Origin: Streptomyces sp. SW4
Lineage (GTDB): Bacteria; Actinomycetota; Actinomycetes; Streptomycetales; Streptomycetaceae
NCBI GenBank assembly: GCA_003248315.1
Contig: QKWM01000001.1
Span: 1,095,341 to 1,159,340 of the forward strand
Length of the DNA: 64,000 nucleotides
Direction: 5' to 3'
The notes beneath the pieces were generated by a model. It worked only from the letters and a program-made list of their open reading frames with translations, did no database searches and was not told where the DNA came from. Both the position numbers and the translations under genes were made by a program. Positions 37,030 to 47,435 of the stretch are shown one piece after another (position 1 is the stretch's first letter; every line of letters begins with the position of its first letter).

Positions 37030-38443
37030 CCCGTTGCTGATCTTCCTCGCCTTCTACCCCGTCGTCACCGGCGCGGCGTGGATGATCGGCGGCGTCCTCT
37101 TCCGGATCCTCGAGGAACGCCCCAGGCTCACGGATCCGCCGGGCGGCTGGCCGGGGGTGACCGTCCTGGTCCCCGCCTACAACGAGGAGAAGGTGATCGC
37201 CGGCTGTGTGCGCGCCCTGCGCCGGGTGGACTACCCGCACCTGGAGATCCTGATCCTCAACGACGGCTCCCGGGACGGCACGGTGGCCGCCGCCCGCGCG
37301 GCCGCCGAGGGGGACGAGCGCGTCACCGTGCTCGACGACGGAGTCAACCGGGGCAAGGCGGACCGCCTCAACGACGGCATGCGGCGAGCCCGCCACGGCC
37401 TCGTCCTCGTCACCGACGCCGACACCCATCTCCACGCGGACGCCGTGACCCACCTGGTCCGCCGAATGCTGCGATCGCCCCGCTACGCGGCCATCGCCGG
37501 CTGCCCGCGCGTGACCAACCGCGGCAGTGTCCTGGCCACCCTGCAGATGCTGGAGACGGCCTCCCTGATCGGGCTGATCCGCCGCACCCACGCGCTGGCC
37601 GGACGGGTCGGCACCGTGGCGGGCGTCCTCGGTCTCTTCCGCCGCGACGCGGTGCTCGCGGTCGGCGGCTACGACCCGGCGATGGCCACCGAGGACATCG
37701 AACTCACCTGGCGCCTGCTGGAGGCCGGCCATCTCACCGGCTTCGCCCCAATGCCCTCGTCGGCATGCAGGTCCCCGAGACCCTCTCCGGCCTCTGGGCC
37801 CAGCGCACCCGCTGGGCCGCGGGCAGGGCGAGGTCCTGCGCACGCACGGGCCGACCGTGCTCCGGCCGAGGAACGCGGTCATGTGGCCCATCGCCGTCGA
37901 AGCGCTGCTCTCCTACCTGTGGGTCGTGTGCATGCTGATCGCCATCGGCTACGGCTTCACCCGCTGGATCCTCGCCCCGGAGGACGCGCGATTCGGCGCC
38001 ATGCTGGCCTGGGGGTCGGCATCGCGGTCATCGCCATGATCCAGATCGTCGTCGCGGTCCTCGTCGATCTCCGGCTCGACCCCAGGCTTCCGTACGCCTG
38101 CCTGCTCATGCCCCTGTATCCGCTCGCTTACTGGACGCTCAACGCCCTGGCCGCCCTCTCGTTCCAGACCCGCGGCCTGGTACGCGGGCCGCGCCGGCGC
38201 AGGGTCGTCTGGGACCTGCCCGCAGCGATCTCTGAGACGAGCCCCGGCCTCCTCGCCCCGTCCTCTGGACGGCGTCGCCGCCGCCTCCCGCTGGGGAGGA
38301 GGCCGAGAACGTCGCGTTCGCGCCCGCGGGGCCGCCCTGACACGGCCCTGATGTGCCGGTTCCGGAACCGGACCCGGAACCGGACCCGGTCAGTGCGATC
38401 CCGCGCCGTCCAGCCCGGTCACGTCACGCTCCGCTGGGAGTGA
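37016..38443 (+). CDS. PgaC/IcaA-like family 2 glycosyltransferase (frame-shifted)
   Basis: A membrane GT2 processive synthase. VTVLVPAYNEEKVIAGCVRA and EILILNDGSRDGTVAAARA form the nucleotide-sugar site; VLVTDADTHLHADAV is the DxD; MATEDIELTWRLLEAGHLTG carries the catalytic ED; QRTRWA is the processivity QxxRW. Helices precede and follow. These match poly-beta-1,6-N-acetylglucosamine synthases, whose product in Streptomyces helps pellet adhesion. Breaks near 37745, 37825 and 38015 fit three lost bases (1428 total). The last ~75 codons after VVWDLP are low-complexity and may be read-through. Confidence 0.82.
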   Translation: MSPIDPLLIFLAFYPVVTGAAWMIGGVLFRILEERPRLTDPPGGWPGVTVLVPAYNEEKVIAGCVRALRRVDYPHLEILILNDGSRDGTVAAARAAAEGDERVTVLDDGVNRGKADRLNDGMRRARHGLVLVTDADTHLHADAVTHLVRRMLRSPRYAAIAGCPRVTNRGSVLATLQMLETASLIGLIRRTHALAGRVGTVAGVLGLFRRDAVLAVGGYDPAMATEDIELTWRLLEAGHLTGFAPMPSSACRSPRPSPASGPSAPAGPRAGRGPAHARADRAPAEERGHVAHRRRSAALLPVGRVHADRHRLRLHPLDPRPGGRAIRRHAGLGVGIAVIAMIQIVVAVLVDLRLDPRLPYACLLMPLYPLAYWTLNALAALSFQTRGLVRGPRRRRVVWDLPAAISETSPGLLAPSSGRRRRRLPLGRRPRTSRSRPRGRPDTALMCRFRNRTRNRTRSVRSRAVQPGHVTLRWE

Positions 38444-38887
38444 TGCGTCCTCGCCAGCCACCGGACTCGCCACCCTGGTGCTCGATGAAGTCCTTGAAGC
38501 GCCGCATGTCGCCCTTCACGCGCCGGTCGATCGTGCCCATCATGTCCGCGGCCTTCTCCGCGACCCGCTCGGCTCGACGTCCATCACCAGTTCCACCCGG
38601 GTGTGGGTGTCGTCCACCCGCTGGAAACGGACCGTGCCCTTCTGCTGGACGTCCCCGCTGATCGTGCGCCACGTGATCCGCTCGTCGGGGAGCTGGTCGA
38701 CGATCTCGGTGTCGAACTCCCGCCGCACTCCGCCGATCTTCGTCTTCCAGTGGTTGTGGCGGTCGTCGATCTGCGTGATCTCCTCGACGCCCTCCATGAA
38801 CTGAGGGAACTCCTCGAACAGGGTCCACTGGTTGTAGGCGGTGTGGACCGGGACTTCGACTTCCACGGCTTCCTTGACGGTGCTCAT
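38424..38887 (-). CDS. SRPBCC-fold (cyclase/dehydrase-type) protein
   Basis: About 154 residues of the START-like SRPBCC fold: VEVEVPVHTAYNQWTLFEEF, PQFMEGVEEITQIDDRHNHW, FDTEIVDQLPDERITWRTIS, VRFQRVDDTHTRVELVMDVE. After one lost base near 38570 the terminal helix follows as EKAADMMGTIDRRVKGDMRR and FKDFIEHQ. 464 bases fits one loss. Such single-domain proteins bind hydrophobic ligands or are stress-related; no ligand can be named. ATG 38887 with GAGAGGAGG upstream. It converges on the glycosyltransferase gene with a 20-base overlap. Confidence 0.83.
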
Positions 38888-39121
38888 AGTGGTCCTCCTC
38901 TCTCGCAGCGGCGAGTACCCGAGCGGGCTGATGCATACCTCGCCCCGAGGACGTCACCGACGAGTACGAGCCCGGGCCGGAGCCCTTCGTGATACGTTCC
39001 TGCCGCCGTGCGCCGCCGCGAGCCGAGGAGGTGAGACCGATCAACGCAAGGACAGGTCGGGCCTCCCTCCCCGCATGGCCTGGGGAGTGCCCGCAGAGGC
39101 ATCCGAAAGGCATGAATCGCT

Positions 39122-39850
39122 ATGCGCTTCATCTCCGAGACGTCGTCCGACGGCGTCCGCGAACAGCTCTTCACCCTCGGTGAGATCCCTGGCGTGCTGT
39201 GGACGCCGGAAGGCTCCGCCACCACCCGCCCGCTCATCGTGATCGGACACGGTGGCGGCCGGCACAAGAAGGCCCCGAGGTCCTGGCCCTCGCACACCGC
39301 TTCGTGACCGAATGCGGTTTCGCGGCCGTGGCGGTCGACGTTCCCGCCCACGGCGACCGGCCGAGGGTCGAGGAGTACGACCGCATCGCGGCCGACAACC
39401 AGGCTCGTGTGGAAGCCGGCGACGACCTGGCCCCGCTGATCGCCGGCTTCCAGGCGCTCGTGGCCCGCCGGACGGTGCCGGAGTGGCGGGCGGTCCTGGA
39501 CGCGGTCCAGCGACTCGAGCACGTCGGCGCCGGCCCCGTGGGCTACTGGGGGTGTCGCTGGGATGCGGACTCGGTGTTCCGTTCGTCGCCGCCGAACCGC
39601 GGGTCCGTGCGGCGGTCCTGGGCCTGGGCGGGGCCCTGGCGTCGGCCGAGGCCGCCGCGCGGATCACGGTCCCCGTGGAGTTCCTGGTCCAGTGGGACGA
39701 CGAGCGGGTGCCGCGGGAGCAGAGCCTCGCCCTCTTCGACGCCCTGGCCTCGACCGAGAAGACGCTGCACGCCAACCCGGCAGGCACGGGGAGATCCCGG
39801 CGTTCGAGCAGGAGAGCACACTGAGGTTCTTCACCCGGCATCTCCGCTGA
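39122..39850 (+). CDS. Alpha/beta hydrolase, dienelactone-hydrolase-like (frame-shifted)
   Basis: Starts at ATG 39122: PGVLWTPEGSATTRPLIVIG then HGGGRHKKAP. It continues in other frames as EVLALAHRFVTECGFAAVAV DVPAHGDR, nucleophile elbow GYWGVSLGCGLGVPF with Ser, acid strand VPVEFLVQWDDERVPREQSL, and end FEQESTLRFFTRHLR. Three breaks (about 39280, 39548 and 39790) and 729 bases fit three lost bases and 243 residues. It is a serine hydrolase of unknown substrate. The active-site histidine is expected in the last, least certain segment and was not identified. Confidence 0.7.
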
Positions 39851-39893
39851 CCTCCCGGCCGGGCACAGGGCGTCGGCCGGGCAGCCGATCGGA

Positions 39894-39935
39894 TGAACGC
39901 CCGTGCTGCCCGGCTGAACGCTCGTGCTGCCCGGC
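39894..39935. repeat. Two 21-bp near-identical tandem copies
   Basis: TGAACGCCCGTGCTGCCCGGC and TGAACGCTCGTGCTGCCCGGC differ by one base and lie side by side in the gap before the reductase gene. Confidence 0.85.
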
Positions 39936-39970
39936 GTTCGGGAATCACAGGCCGGGGAAGAAGAGGGTCC

Positions 39971-40574
39971 ATGCGCGCACTCGTCATCAACTGCACCCTG
40001 AAACCCTCCCCTCAGGCCTCGAACACCGAGGCGCTCGCCGGCACGGTCATCACCGCCCTTCGGGGACACGGCGTGCAGGTGGAGGCCGTCCGGGCCGTCG
40101 ACCTGAACATCAAGCCGGAGTCGAGACGGACATGGGCGAGGGCGACGACTGGCCGGACGTGCACGCGAAGGTGCTGGCGTCCCAGATCCTGGTCATCGCC
40201 TCACCGACCTGGCTCGGCCGCCCCTCATCGGTCGCACAGCGCGTCCTCGAGCGGATGGACGCCATGCTCGGCGAGAGCGACGACGAGGAACGCCCCGTCG
40301 CCTACAACAAGGTCGCCGGGGTGCTGGTCACCGGGAACGAGGACGGCGCCCACCACGTCATCAGCGAGATCAGCGGCGCGCTCGGGACATCGGCTTCACG
40401 ATCCCCGGCCAGGCGTGGACCTACTGGCACCTCGGCCCCGGCCCGGGGCCCGACTACCTGGACGACGACCGCGGCCACGACTGGTCGGCTTCGACCGGCC
40501 GCGCCATGGCCTCCAACCTGGTCCATGCGGCGCGGGCGCTCGACGCGATGCCGCTGCCCGCTCCGCCCTCCTGA
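39971..40574 (+). CDS. NAD(P)H-dependent FMN reductase / flavodoxin-fold protein
   Basis: ATG 39971: MRALVINCTLKPSPQASNTE is the FMN-phosphate loop of NADPH-dependent FMN reductases. It continues in other frames as ILVIASPTWLGRPSSVAQRV, LERMDAMLG, KVAGVLVTGNEDGAHHVISE and GFTIPGQAWTYWHLGPGPGP. Two breaks (about 40118 and 40383) and 604 bases fit two lost bases, giving about 201 residues. Likely a flavin or quinone reductase. A terminator hairpin follows 48 bases after its stop. Confidence 0.78.
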
Positions 40575-40622
40575 TTCCCGCCCGCCCCGCCCGGAAGGAC
40601 GTCCGTGCGGCCCCGGGAGCCC

Positions 40623-40653
40623 GGTGCCCCGGGCCCTGGGAGCCCGGGGCACC
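40623..40653. terminator. Perfect 12-bp hairpin between convergent genes
   Basis: GGTGCCCCGGGC / GCCCGGGGCACC with a seven-base loop, between the reductase gene and the leftward M15-like gene. The layout is the same as the hairpin next to the other M15-like copy at 22874-22904. Confidence 0.8.
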
Positions 40654-40676
40654 CAGGGATCCCAGGGCTCCCGGCC

Positions 40677-41206
40677 TCAGCAGCCGCCGCAGTTGAAGTA
40701 GGTGACGTCCCAGTGGTTGCTCTCGCGGGCGTAGACGTTGCCGGAGCCGGACCGGTACTGCCTGGCGCCGTCGCCCCGGTCGGCGATGCGGGTGAAGGTG
40801 CGGGTGATGTAGTTCGACAGGCAGGTCGTGGGGCTGTAGTCGAGCTTGTAGCCGTTCCAGTGGCTGTAGGTGCCGGGGCGTGGCCCGTCTCCGTGCCGCC
40901 GGTGATGGTCAGGGCGCAGCCGGTGGCCCGCTTGAGGGTGACCGCTCCGAGGGCGGTGTCCAGGTTCAGGTTCTGGAACGACGTGCAGGTGGACCGGTTC
41001 CGGTCCGAGCAGTTGCCGCTGGAGGTCCAGGCGATGCCGGCGGCCCGGAAACGGTTCGTCGCGTCGGCGTGACTGATCTTGGTCACGGCGGGTGCCGCCT
41101 GCGGGGCGGTGGAGGGCCGGCCGGGCTGTGCCACCGCCGGTGCGGCCAGGAGTCCGGTGACCAGCAGGGCCGTGGCGGCGGGAAGCGCGTACGTCGTGAT
41201 CCTCAT
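40677..41206 (-). CDS. Secreted M15-peptidase-like protein, copy B
   Basis: ATG 41206; Sec signal ALPAATALLVTGLLAAPAVA. The mature domain parallels the gene at 22327: KISHADATNRFRAAGIAWTS, NCSDRNRSTCTSFQNLNLD, LKRATGCALTITGGTETGHA, then after one lost C near 40880 SHWNGYKLDYSPTTCL and SNHWDVTYFNCGGC. The His-X6-Asp and later His suggest an M15-type zinc site, and the cysteines are conserved in both copies. 530 bases fits one loss and 176 residues. It heads a leftward group of secreted peptidoglycan-directed proteins, supporting a wall-hydrolysis role. Confidence 0.7.
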
Positions 41207-41258
41207 GAGAGTCCTCGGTCGGGAAGGGAGTGGGGACGGTGTCGAGCGGGCGATGTGG

Positions 41259-41648
41259 TCATCCGCAGCCGTGGCGCAGGAAGTACCAGGTGACCGGGCC
41301 GACGATGCCGTCCACGGCGACGTTGCCGCCGCACGCACCGCTGCGCAGCCCTTGCTGGAAGGCGATGACGGCGGCGCGGGTCTTCGGCCCGAACCGGCCG
41401 TCGACGTCGCCGGCCTGGAGACGTTTGTAGAACACCAGGCGGCACTGTGCCTCGATGACGCGGTTGCCCGAGTCGCCGTACGAGGTGAGCGCAGTGCCGG
41501 TGTAGTAGGTGCGGTCGCACTTGTACGCCGCTGCGGTGGCGGCCGTGGCGGTGCCGGCCGGTGCGGCCGCGAGGGTGAGTGAACCGAGCGCCAGGATGCC
41601 GGCGAGGGCGGCGCCCGTGAAGCGAGACGTCTTGCGGAGGGATGACAC
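41259..41648 (-). CDS. Secreted peptidoglycan-binding domain protein
   Basis: 129 residues, intact. Sec signal FTGAALAGILALGSLTLAAA followed by one PG_binding_1 domain: NRVIEAQCRLVFYKRLQAGD, VDGRFGPKTRAAVIAFQQGL and VDGIVGPVTWYFLRHGCG. The DGxFGPxT pattern is diagnostic. Four cysteines in the mature part may form two disulfides. It has no catalytic domain, so it may anchor or modulate a partner hydrolase such as the neighbouring muramidase or M15-like protein. Confidence 0.88.
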   Translation of the reverse strand: MSSLRKTSRFTGAALAGILALGSLTLAAAPAGTATAATAAAYKCDRTYYTGTALTSYGDSGNRVIEAQCRLVFYKRLQAGDVDGRFGPKTRAAVIAFQQGLRSGACGGNVAVDGIVGPVTWYFLRHGCG

Positions 41649-41793
41649 GTCCGGTTTCCTCTCGTGGTGTTGCCGGGTGTTGCCGGGTGTTGCCCGGGTG
41701 CTGCCGAAGGGTCGCGCGGCACGGACCTGATCGGTGGATCTGCTCGGCGGAGTACTCGGCGGTCCTGCTCGGCGGAGTGCTTGGCGTTCCTCG

Positions 41794-43066
41794 TCAGTTG
41801 ACGAGCGCTTTCCAGGTGGCGGGGCCGACGACGCCGTCGGCGTCCAGTGCCTCGGCCTTCTGGAAGGAGACGACCGCGGTGTGGGTCGCGGGGCCGAACT
41901 CGCCGTCCACGTCGAGCGTGGCGCCGTGGGCGTTGAGGAGTGCCTGCGCGGCGCGCACGGTGTGCCCGGTGGCGCCCGACCGCACGGTGGTGATCAGCGC
42001 CTGCCAGGTGCGGGGGCCGACGATGCCGTCGGCGTCCAGTGCCTTGGCCTTCTGGAAGGAGACGACCGCCGCGTGCGTTCCGGGGCCGAACCGCCCGTCC
42101 ACCGTGAGGCTCGCGCCGTGGGCGTTGAGCAGATGCTGCAGGCCCGTGACCCGGTGCCCGGAGCTGCCCTGTCCCACCGTCGGCCAATCGTCGCCCGGCG
42201 GGGCGGTGTGTAGGCGCCCTCGGCGAACCTGCGCAGGTCGGTGAGGGAGCCGTTGAAGACGTTCTGGTCGCCGGGGAAGGGCCCCTTGTCGGCGGTCTGC
42301 CAGATGGTGTACGAGGACCAGCCCTTGGGGAGCGGCAGAGGAGTCCCGTTGTAGTTGGCGATCCACAGAGGCGACTTGGTGCCGAACGCGGCGCTGTTGC
42401 CGGTGCACTGCGACCACCAGCTGGTCGTCGAGTAGATGGCCGGGTAGCGGCCGGTGCGCGCCTTGTAGCGTTCGAGGAAGGAGCTGATCCAGTTCGTCAT
42501 GGCGGCCGGGGACAGCCCGTAGCAGGTGCCGCCGTCGTAGGGGTTGTACTCGATGTCGAGGGCGCCCGGAAGCGTCTTGCCGTCCTTGGACCAGCCGCCG
42601 CCGTTGTCGATGAAGTGGTCCGCCTGGGCGCTGCCGCTGGACCTGTCGGGCAGGGCGAAGTGGTAGGCGCCGCGGACGAGTCCCGCGGAGGCCGCCCGTT
42701 GTACTGCCGGCCGAACAGCGGGTTCTTGTAGGTGGTGCCCTCGGTGGCCTTGACGTAGGCGAACCTGGCTCCGGCCGCGGCGACCGAGGGCCAGTCCACG
42801 TTCGGCTGATGGCTGCTGACGTCCAGGCCGCGCACGGCGTCCGCCGCGAGCTTCGGTGCGATGGGCGCCGGGGTCCGGGCCGCGAGCCCGAAGCCGGCGT
42901 GGTGGTCGTCGGCCGAGGTGCTCGGGGACGGGTCGGCCGGTGCCGGGCGGGGGGCCGCCTGGGCCGACGGCACGGCGGACCAGACGGCCGCCCCGAGGGC
43001 GATGGGCACGACTGCGCGCGTCACGCGGCCACGGGCCCGCATCCGGCGGGTGGGTGATCTGTGCAT
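41794..43066 (-). CDS. Secreted GH25 muramidase with two peptidoglycan-binding domains
   Basis: ATG 43066 with a Sec signal (VTRAVVPIALGAAVWSAVPS). The GH25 domain is clear: VRGLDVSSHQPNVDWPSVAA with the first catalytic Asp, FAYVKATEGTTYKNPLFGRQ, then in the next frame PGALDIEYNPYDGGTC with the DxE pair, YPAIYSTTSWWSQCTG, SPLWIANYNG and WQTADKG. Two PG_binding_1 repeats close it (VDGRFGPGTHAAVVSFQKAK; VDGEFGPATHTAVVSFQKAE). Breaks near 42690 and 42200 with 1273 bases fit two losses. It cleaves the MurNAc-GlcNAc bond of peptidoglycan (Cellosyl-like N,O-diacetylmuramidase family). Confidence 0.87.
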
Positions 43067-43118
43067 GGTGGTCGGCTCCGAGTCGGAAGGAGATCCGGCC
43101 CGCGACCGGGCCGGCTGG

Positions 43119-44130
43119 TCAGTGCTGTGAGCCCGCCGCGGGCCTGTCCGCGGGCCTGTCCGCGGGCTTCTCCCGGGCTCGCCGGCGGACGCCTCGGTGG
43201 GAGAGGAGGCTTGCGAGGTGGCGGGAGAGGAGGCCTGGGCGAGGCCGTGGGCCCGCATCGACCGCAGCCGGGACAACTCGTCCCTGTAGGACCCGAGGAC
43301 CCGTCGCTCCGCCGTGCGCTGCGCTGCTTCCACCTGCCGCCGCAGACCTGCCTGCTCCTGGCAGCGTGCGTCCCGCACCGCGGTCCTGATCTCCGCGCGG
43401 GCGGCGGATGCGACCGAGGCGCTCTTGCCGGCCGCCTGGCGGACCTGCCGCTCGACCGTGCCGAGGACGCCCGCCCGCGTCGGCTCGGCGAAGCCCTGCT
43501 TCCTCATGCAGGCCGTCCAGCGCCGCCACGCCCCCGTCACGGCCCGGTCGTCCTCCACCTGCCGGATCACCTGGTTGCTGAGCGCCTGGAAGAGGTAGTA
43601 CAGGTCGTCCCACCCGGGGCCGTACACCGTCTCCCGGGCCCGCGTGACACAGGCGTCCGTCCGTACGGTCACCTGTTCTCCGGTGGGCAGCGAGATGGTC
43701 CGCTGCCGGGCCTCGGTGCCGAGCAGGGCCCGTTGCGACGACGCGGAGTCCTGTCGCCGGCCGGCCGGAGGGAGGGGGCGGGCGAGGGAGCCGCACCCTC
43801 CGCGGCGGCCGCCGTGACGCCATAGCCGTACGTCCGTGCCGTGTGGTCGTCGAGCAGCCCGTAGGGGTTGCTCGGTTCCCGCACCGGGGACGGGGACGCG
43901 GGCGTGTAGGCGAAGCCGCGCTGCCGCATGCACCGTTGGACGGCGCGCTCCTCGGCGCTCTGCAGCATCACGCTCTGCTGCGGGGTGTAGTAGACGGCCG
44001 AGCCGAACGGGTAGAGCCGGGGGGCCGGGCGGTCCGGTTCAGGCTGCTGCGTACAGCCGGCCAGGACGGCGCCCGCCGCCGCGGCGGCGCAGGATGCGGT
44101 CAGCACCCTGCGCCACACCGCGCGTGTCAC
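43119..44130 (-). CDS. Lipoprotein of unknown function
   Basis: GTG 44130 overlaps the stop of the I36-like gene (GTGA), so the two are translationally coupled. A lipobox ends the signal (AAAAGAVLAGC). The mature protein has paired cysteine motifs, RAVQRCMRQRGFAYTP and WRRWTACMRKQGF, seen in many uncharacterised actinomycete lipoproteins, and a coiled-coil segment (QVEAAQRTAERRVLGSYRDE). After a lost base near 43170 it ends PADRPADRPAAGSQH at 43119; a second break is near 43790. It is outer-leaflet anchored; function unknown. Confidence 0.68.
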
Positions 44131-44487
44131 CGGCAGCCGTACCACTTGTTGGAGAACGCGTGGTTCTGGATGGCCGAGCCCTTGAGGGACTTCCAGCCCG
44201 TACCCTGTTCAGCGGGTACCGCGAGCCCCCGTGGTTCTTCTCCGAGTAGATGTAGACGTTGCACTTCTCGCCGTTGTTGTAGATGGACCGGGCCCACCGC
44301 CACCCGGAGTACATGGTCAGGTCGTTGTTGTCCTGGTACACCGGGAACGCCTTGCCTCCCCAGTTCTCGTAGAGGTAGGAGCAGGTCGCCCCTCGGGGCA
44401 GGAGTCGGCGGACGCGGTCCCCGCGGCGCCGAGGAATCCGGCGCCGGTGAGCGCGAGAGTCGAGATGAGCACAGCTGCCTTCTTCAT
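44127..44487 (-). CDS. Secreted peptidase-inhibitor I36 / beta-gamma-crystallin-like protein
   Basis: ATG 44487, GGAGG nine bases upstream. Sec signal KKAAVLISTLALTGAGFLGA. The mature ~90 residues read CSYLYENWGGKAFPVYQDNN, YNNGEKCNVYIYSEKNHGGS, then in another frame GWKSLKGSAIQNHAFSNKWY and a final GCR. This matches Streptomyces peptidase inhibitor family I36 (SMI-type metalloprotease inhibitor) and its crystallin-like double Greek key. Breaks near 44390 and 44210 fit two lost bases in 361. It may protect against or regulate a secreted protease. First gene of the leftward secreted cluster. Confidence 0.75.
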
Positions 44488-44635
44488 GGTGTATGTCCTC
44501 CGATGGCCAGTGCGCGGCCATTAGGTCATGAACGCGTCAAGCGGATGACGGTTCGATTCAGCACTTTCGGGAGCGGTCGACAGCGTGACAAACCGACGGA
44601 AACGGCAGCCGCTGCTGTGAGGGGCCGTGAAGCCG

Positions 44636-44661
44636 GCGGGCCTGGGATCCATCAGGCCCGC
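44636..44661. terminator. Hairpin in the divergent gap
   Basis: GCGGGCCT / AGGCCCGC with a ten-base loop lies between divergent genes, where a terminator is not expected. It could instead be a regulator dyad or an attenuator ahead of the kinase gene. Confidence 0.35.
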
Positions 44662-44822
44662 CGTCCCCCGGCGTCACGAACACAAGGTAGGGACGGGGCG
44701 GGGAGCGCGGCATCAGGGCAGGCCCTGAAATCGTGAGGGCACCGGCGGGGCCACGACGCCCGGCGCCGCCGTCTGGCCGGAAAACTCCGGCACCCAGGGG
44801 GCGCCTGCCTAGGGTCACGGCC

Positions 44823-46628
44823 GTGAACAGGAGCCGTGGGGAGCGGACTTACGCTGGTCACCGTGGTGTTGGGCCGTGGCCGCACTCGTCGCGGGGCTCT
44901 GCGGGGCCTGGGCCTACCACCGGGCCGGCGCCACGTGGGCGGACGTGGTGCGCGACCTGACGGTGGGCTGGACCTACGCGGCCGCCGGGCTCGTCGCATG
45001 GTGGCGGCGGCCGGCCAACCGCACCGGGCTCATCATGCTGGCCGAGGCGGTCACCTGGTTCTTCGGCAATCTTCAAGGCGCGGGCGTCCCGCTGCTGTTC
45101 ACCCTCGGCGTCTGGACCGAGGCACTGAACCTGGCCGTCCTGGCCCACCTCCTGCTCGCCTTTCCGAAGGACGGCTCACCACCGCAGCGGACCGCGCCGT
45201 GGTCGCGAGCGGCTACGCGCTGGTGGCCGTCGGAGGGCTGGTCCGGGCGACGCTCTACGACCCGTCGGCCCACCAGGACGCCACCTACCTGTCCTGCCGG
45301 GACTGCCGGCCCGACCGCAATCTCCTGCTGTGGCGGGCGGACCCGGCCTGGTTCGACGCGGTCGATCTCGGCTACCGCTGGGCGGGCGCGCTGCTGACCG
45401 TCCTGTGCCTCGCGGCGCTGGTCCGCCGCTGGCGCATCAGCACCCGGCCGCGGCGCCGCGTCCTCATGCCCGCCTGGGTCGCGGTCGCCGTCGCCGCGGC
45501 CTTCGTCGGCTGGGAGGTCGTCCACCTCCTCGCCCCCGACACCCTGGACACCGCCGACGCGGTACTGACCTGGCCCTCGGACGCGAGCCAGGCACTGGTG
45601 CCCCTCGCGTTCCTGACCGGCTTGCTGCGCATGCGGCTGCGGCGCACCTACATCGGCAACCTCGTCATCGAGGTCGGCGCGGACCCGACCCCTCAGCGGC
45701 TGCAGGACACCCTGGCGCGGCTCCTCGGCGACCCCCTGCTGCGGCTCGGCCTGCGAGCGCCGGACAGGGGAGGACGGAGCCCGGGCGGAGAGCCGGCCTA
45801 CACCGACCCGGCCGGAAACACCCTCGTGCTGCCACGCCAGGGAAGCGGAGCGAGCGCCACCGTCGTCGACGAGTCCGCCGGAACACCCACGGTCGTCCTC
45901 GTGCACGACACGGCACTGGAGGAGGACGAGAAGCTGCTGCTCGCCGTCAGCTGCTCCGTGCGTCTGTGCCTGAGGTCCGCCGCGTGGGACACCCGGGACA
46001 TCGGCCCTCGGCTGCTGCAGGCCGCCGACGAAGAGCGCCGGCGCCTGGAGCGCGACCTCCACGACGGCGCCCAGACCCGGCTGGTCCTCGCCCTCATGTC
46101 CCTGCGCAGGCTCGACGCCAGGCTGTCCCGCGGCGACGATCGCGCCCCCGACCCTGCGCTGCGCCGTACGGTCGCGGAGGCCGACCAGGCGGTGCGGCAG
46201 GCGCTGGACGAGCTGCGCGACCTCGCCCGCGGCATCCACCCCGCCGTCCTGACCCGCGAGGGGCTCGCGGCCGCGGTCGGAGCGCTCGCACAGCAGGCGC
46301 ACATCCCGGTGCTCGTCATGGTCGACCCGGGACGCTTCCCCTCGCTGACGGAGTCCACGGCCTACTTCGTCGTCTGCGAGGCGCTGTCCAACGCGATGAA
46401 GTACTCCCGGGCCAACGCGGTCAGCGTGTCCGGACGACGCGAGACGCACGAGAGAGGGAATTCCTGGTGATCGAGGTCGTCGACGACGGGATCGGCGGCG
46501 CCGACCCGGCGGACGGATCAGGACTCCGGGGCCTGGCCGACCGCGTCGAGGTCACCGGCGGCACCCTGCGGGTGACCAGTCCTCCCGGCAGCGGCACCCG
46601 GCTGTGGGCGGAGCTGCCATGCGCGTGA
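44823..46628 (+). CDS. NarL-type sensor histidine kinase (frame-shifted)
   Basis: An N-terminal membrane part of several helices (VAALVAGLCGAW, GLIMLAEAVTWFFGNL, ALVAVGGLVRATLYD, RVLMPAWVAVAVAAAFVG) is followed by the HisKA_3 dimerisation motif LLQAADEERRRLERDLHDGA with the phosphoacceptor His. The ATPase N-box is VCEALSNAMKYSRANAVSVS and the G-boxes are VVDDGIGGADPADGSGL and GTRLWAELP. Breaks near 44875, 45175 and 46435 and 1806 bases fit three lost bases if GTG 44823 is the start. The signal is unknown. It overlaps the response-regulator gene by ten bases. Confidence 0.85.
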
Positions 46629-47263
46629 TCGTGGCCGAGGACTCGGTGCTGCTCCGGGAAGGTCTCGTACGCCTGCTGCGGGAAGCGGGCGTGGAGGTCG
46701 TCGCCCAGGTCGGCGACGCCGACCATCTCCTCGCCCTGGTGTCCGAACTGCGCCCGCACGCCGCGGTCGTCGACATCCGGATGCCTCCCACCCACACCGA
46801 CGAGGGCATCCGGGCGGCCGCCGCCATACGCTCCCGTCACCCGGGCACCGCCGTGCTGCTCCTCTCCCAGTACGTGGAGACCGGCAGCGCCCTGCGGGTC
46901 CTGTCCCGTCACCCGGCGGGCTTCGGCTATCTCCTCAAGGACCGGGTGGCCGACCCCGACGAACTCGCCGACGCCCTCGAACGCCTGACCAACGGCGATT
47001 CCTGCATCGACCCGGAAGTCGTCCGCCGCCTCCTCGAACGACCGCGCCCGGCCGACGCCCTGGACACGCTCACCCGGCGCGAACGGGAAGTGCTCGCGCT
47101 CATGGCGGAAGGCCGCTCCAACGAATCGATCACCCGCCGCCTGGGGGTGGGCGGCAAGACCGTCGAGACGCACGTACGCAACATCTTCACCAAGCTGGGC
47201 CTGGAACCCGACCTGGAGGACCACCGCCGCGTCCTGGCCGTCCTCGCGTATTTGGAGGCGTGA
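46619..47263 (+). CDS. NarL/LuxR-family response regulator
   Basis: 214 residues, intact from ATG 46619. The receiver domain has acidic residues in VIVAEDSVLLREGLVRLL, phosphoacceptor Asp in HAAVVDIRMPPTHTDEG, and Lys in GYLLKDRVADPDELADAL. The C-terminal LuxR helix-turn-helix is LTRREREVLALMAEGRSNES, ITRRLGVGGKTVETHVRNIF. It pairs with the overlapping kinase to form a complete two-component system. Targets cannot be inferred. Confidence 0.93.
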   Translation: MRVIVAEDSVLLREGLVRLLREAGVEVVAQVGDADHLLALVSELRPHAAVVDIRMPPTHTDEGIRAAAAIRSRHPGTAVLLLSQYVETGSALRVLSRHPAGFGYLLKDRVADPDELADALERLTNGDSCIDPEVVRRLLERPRPADALDTLTRREREVLALMAEGRSNESITRRLGVGGKTVETHVRNIFTKLGLEPDLEDHRRVLAVLAYLEA

Positions 47264-47435
47264 GCCCCCACCTGTCCGGCGGACGGGCACGACGGCGCAC
47301 CGGCGGAGCAGTGCCGAAGGAACCGCAGCCGTGCTGAGCCGGGCCGGGAGATCCGGTGCCCGCGGGGTATCCGGGGTTTGCCCGGCCCGCCGCGGGTGGG
47401 AGATGGGTGAGGAACCACAGACAGGAGTGCATCCC

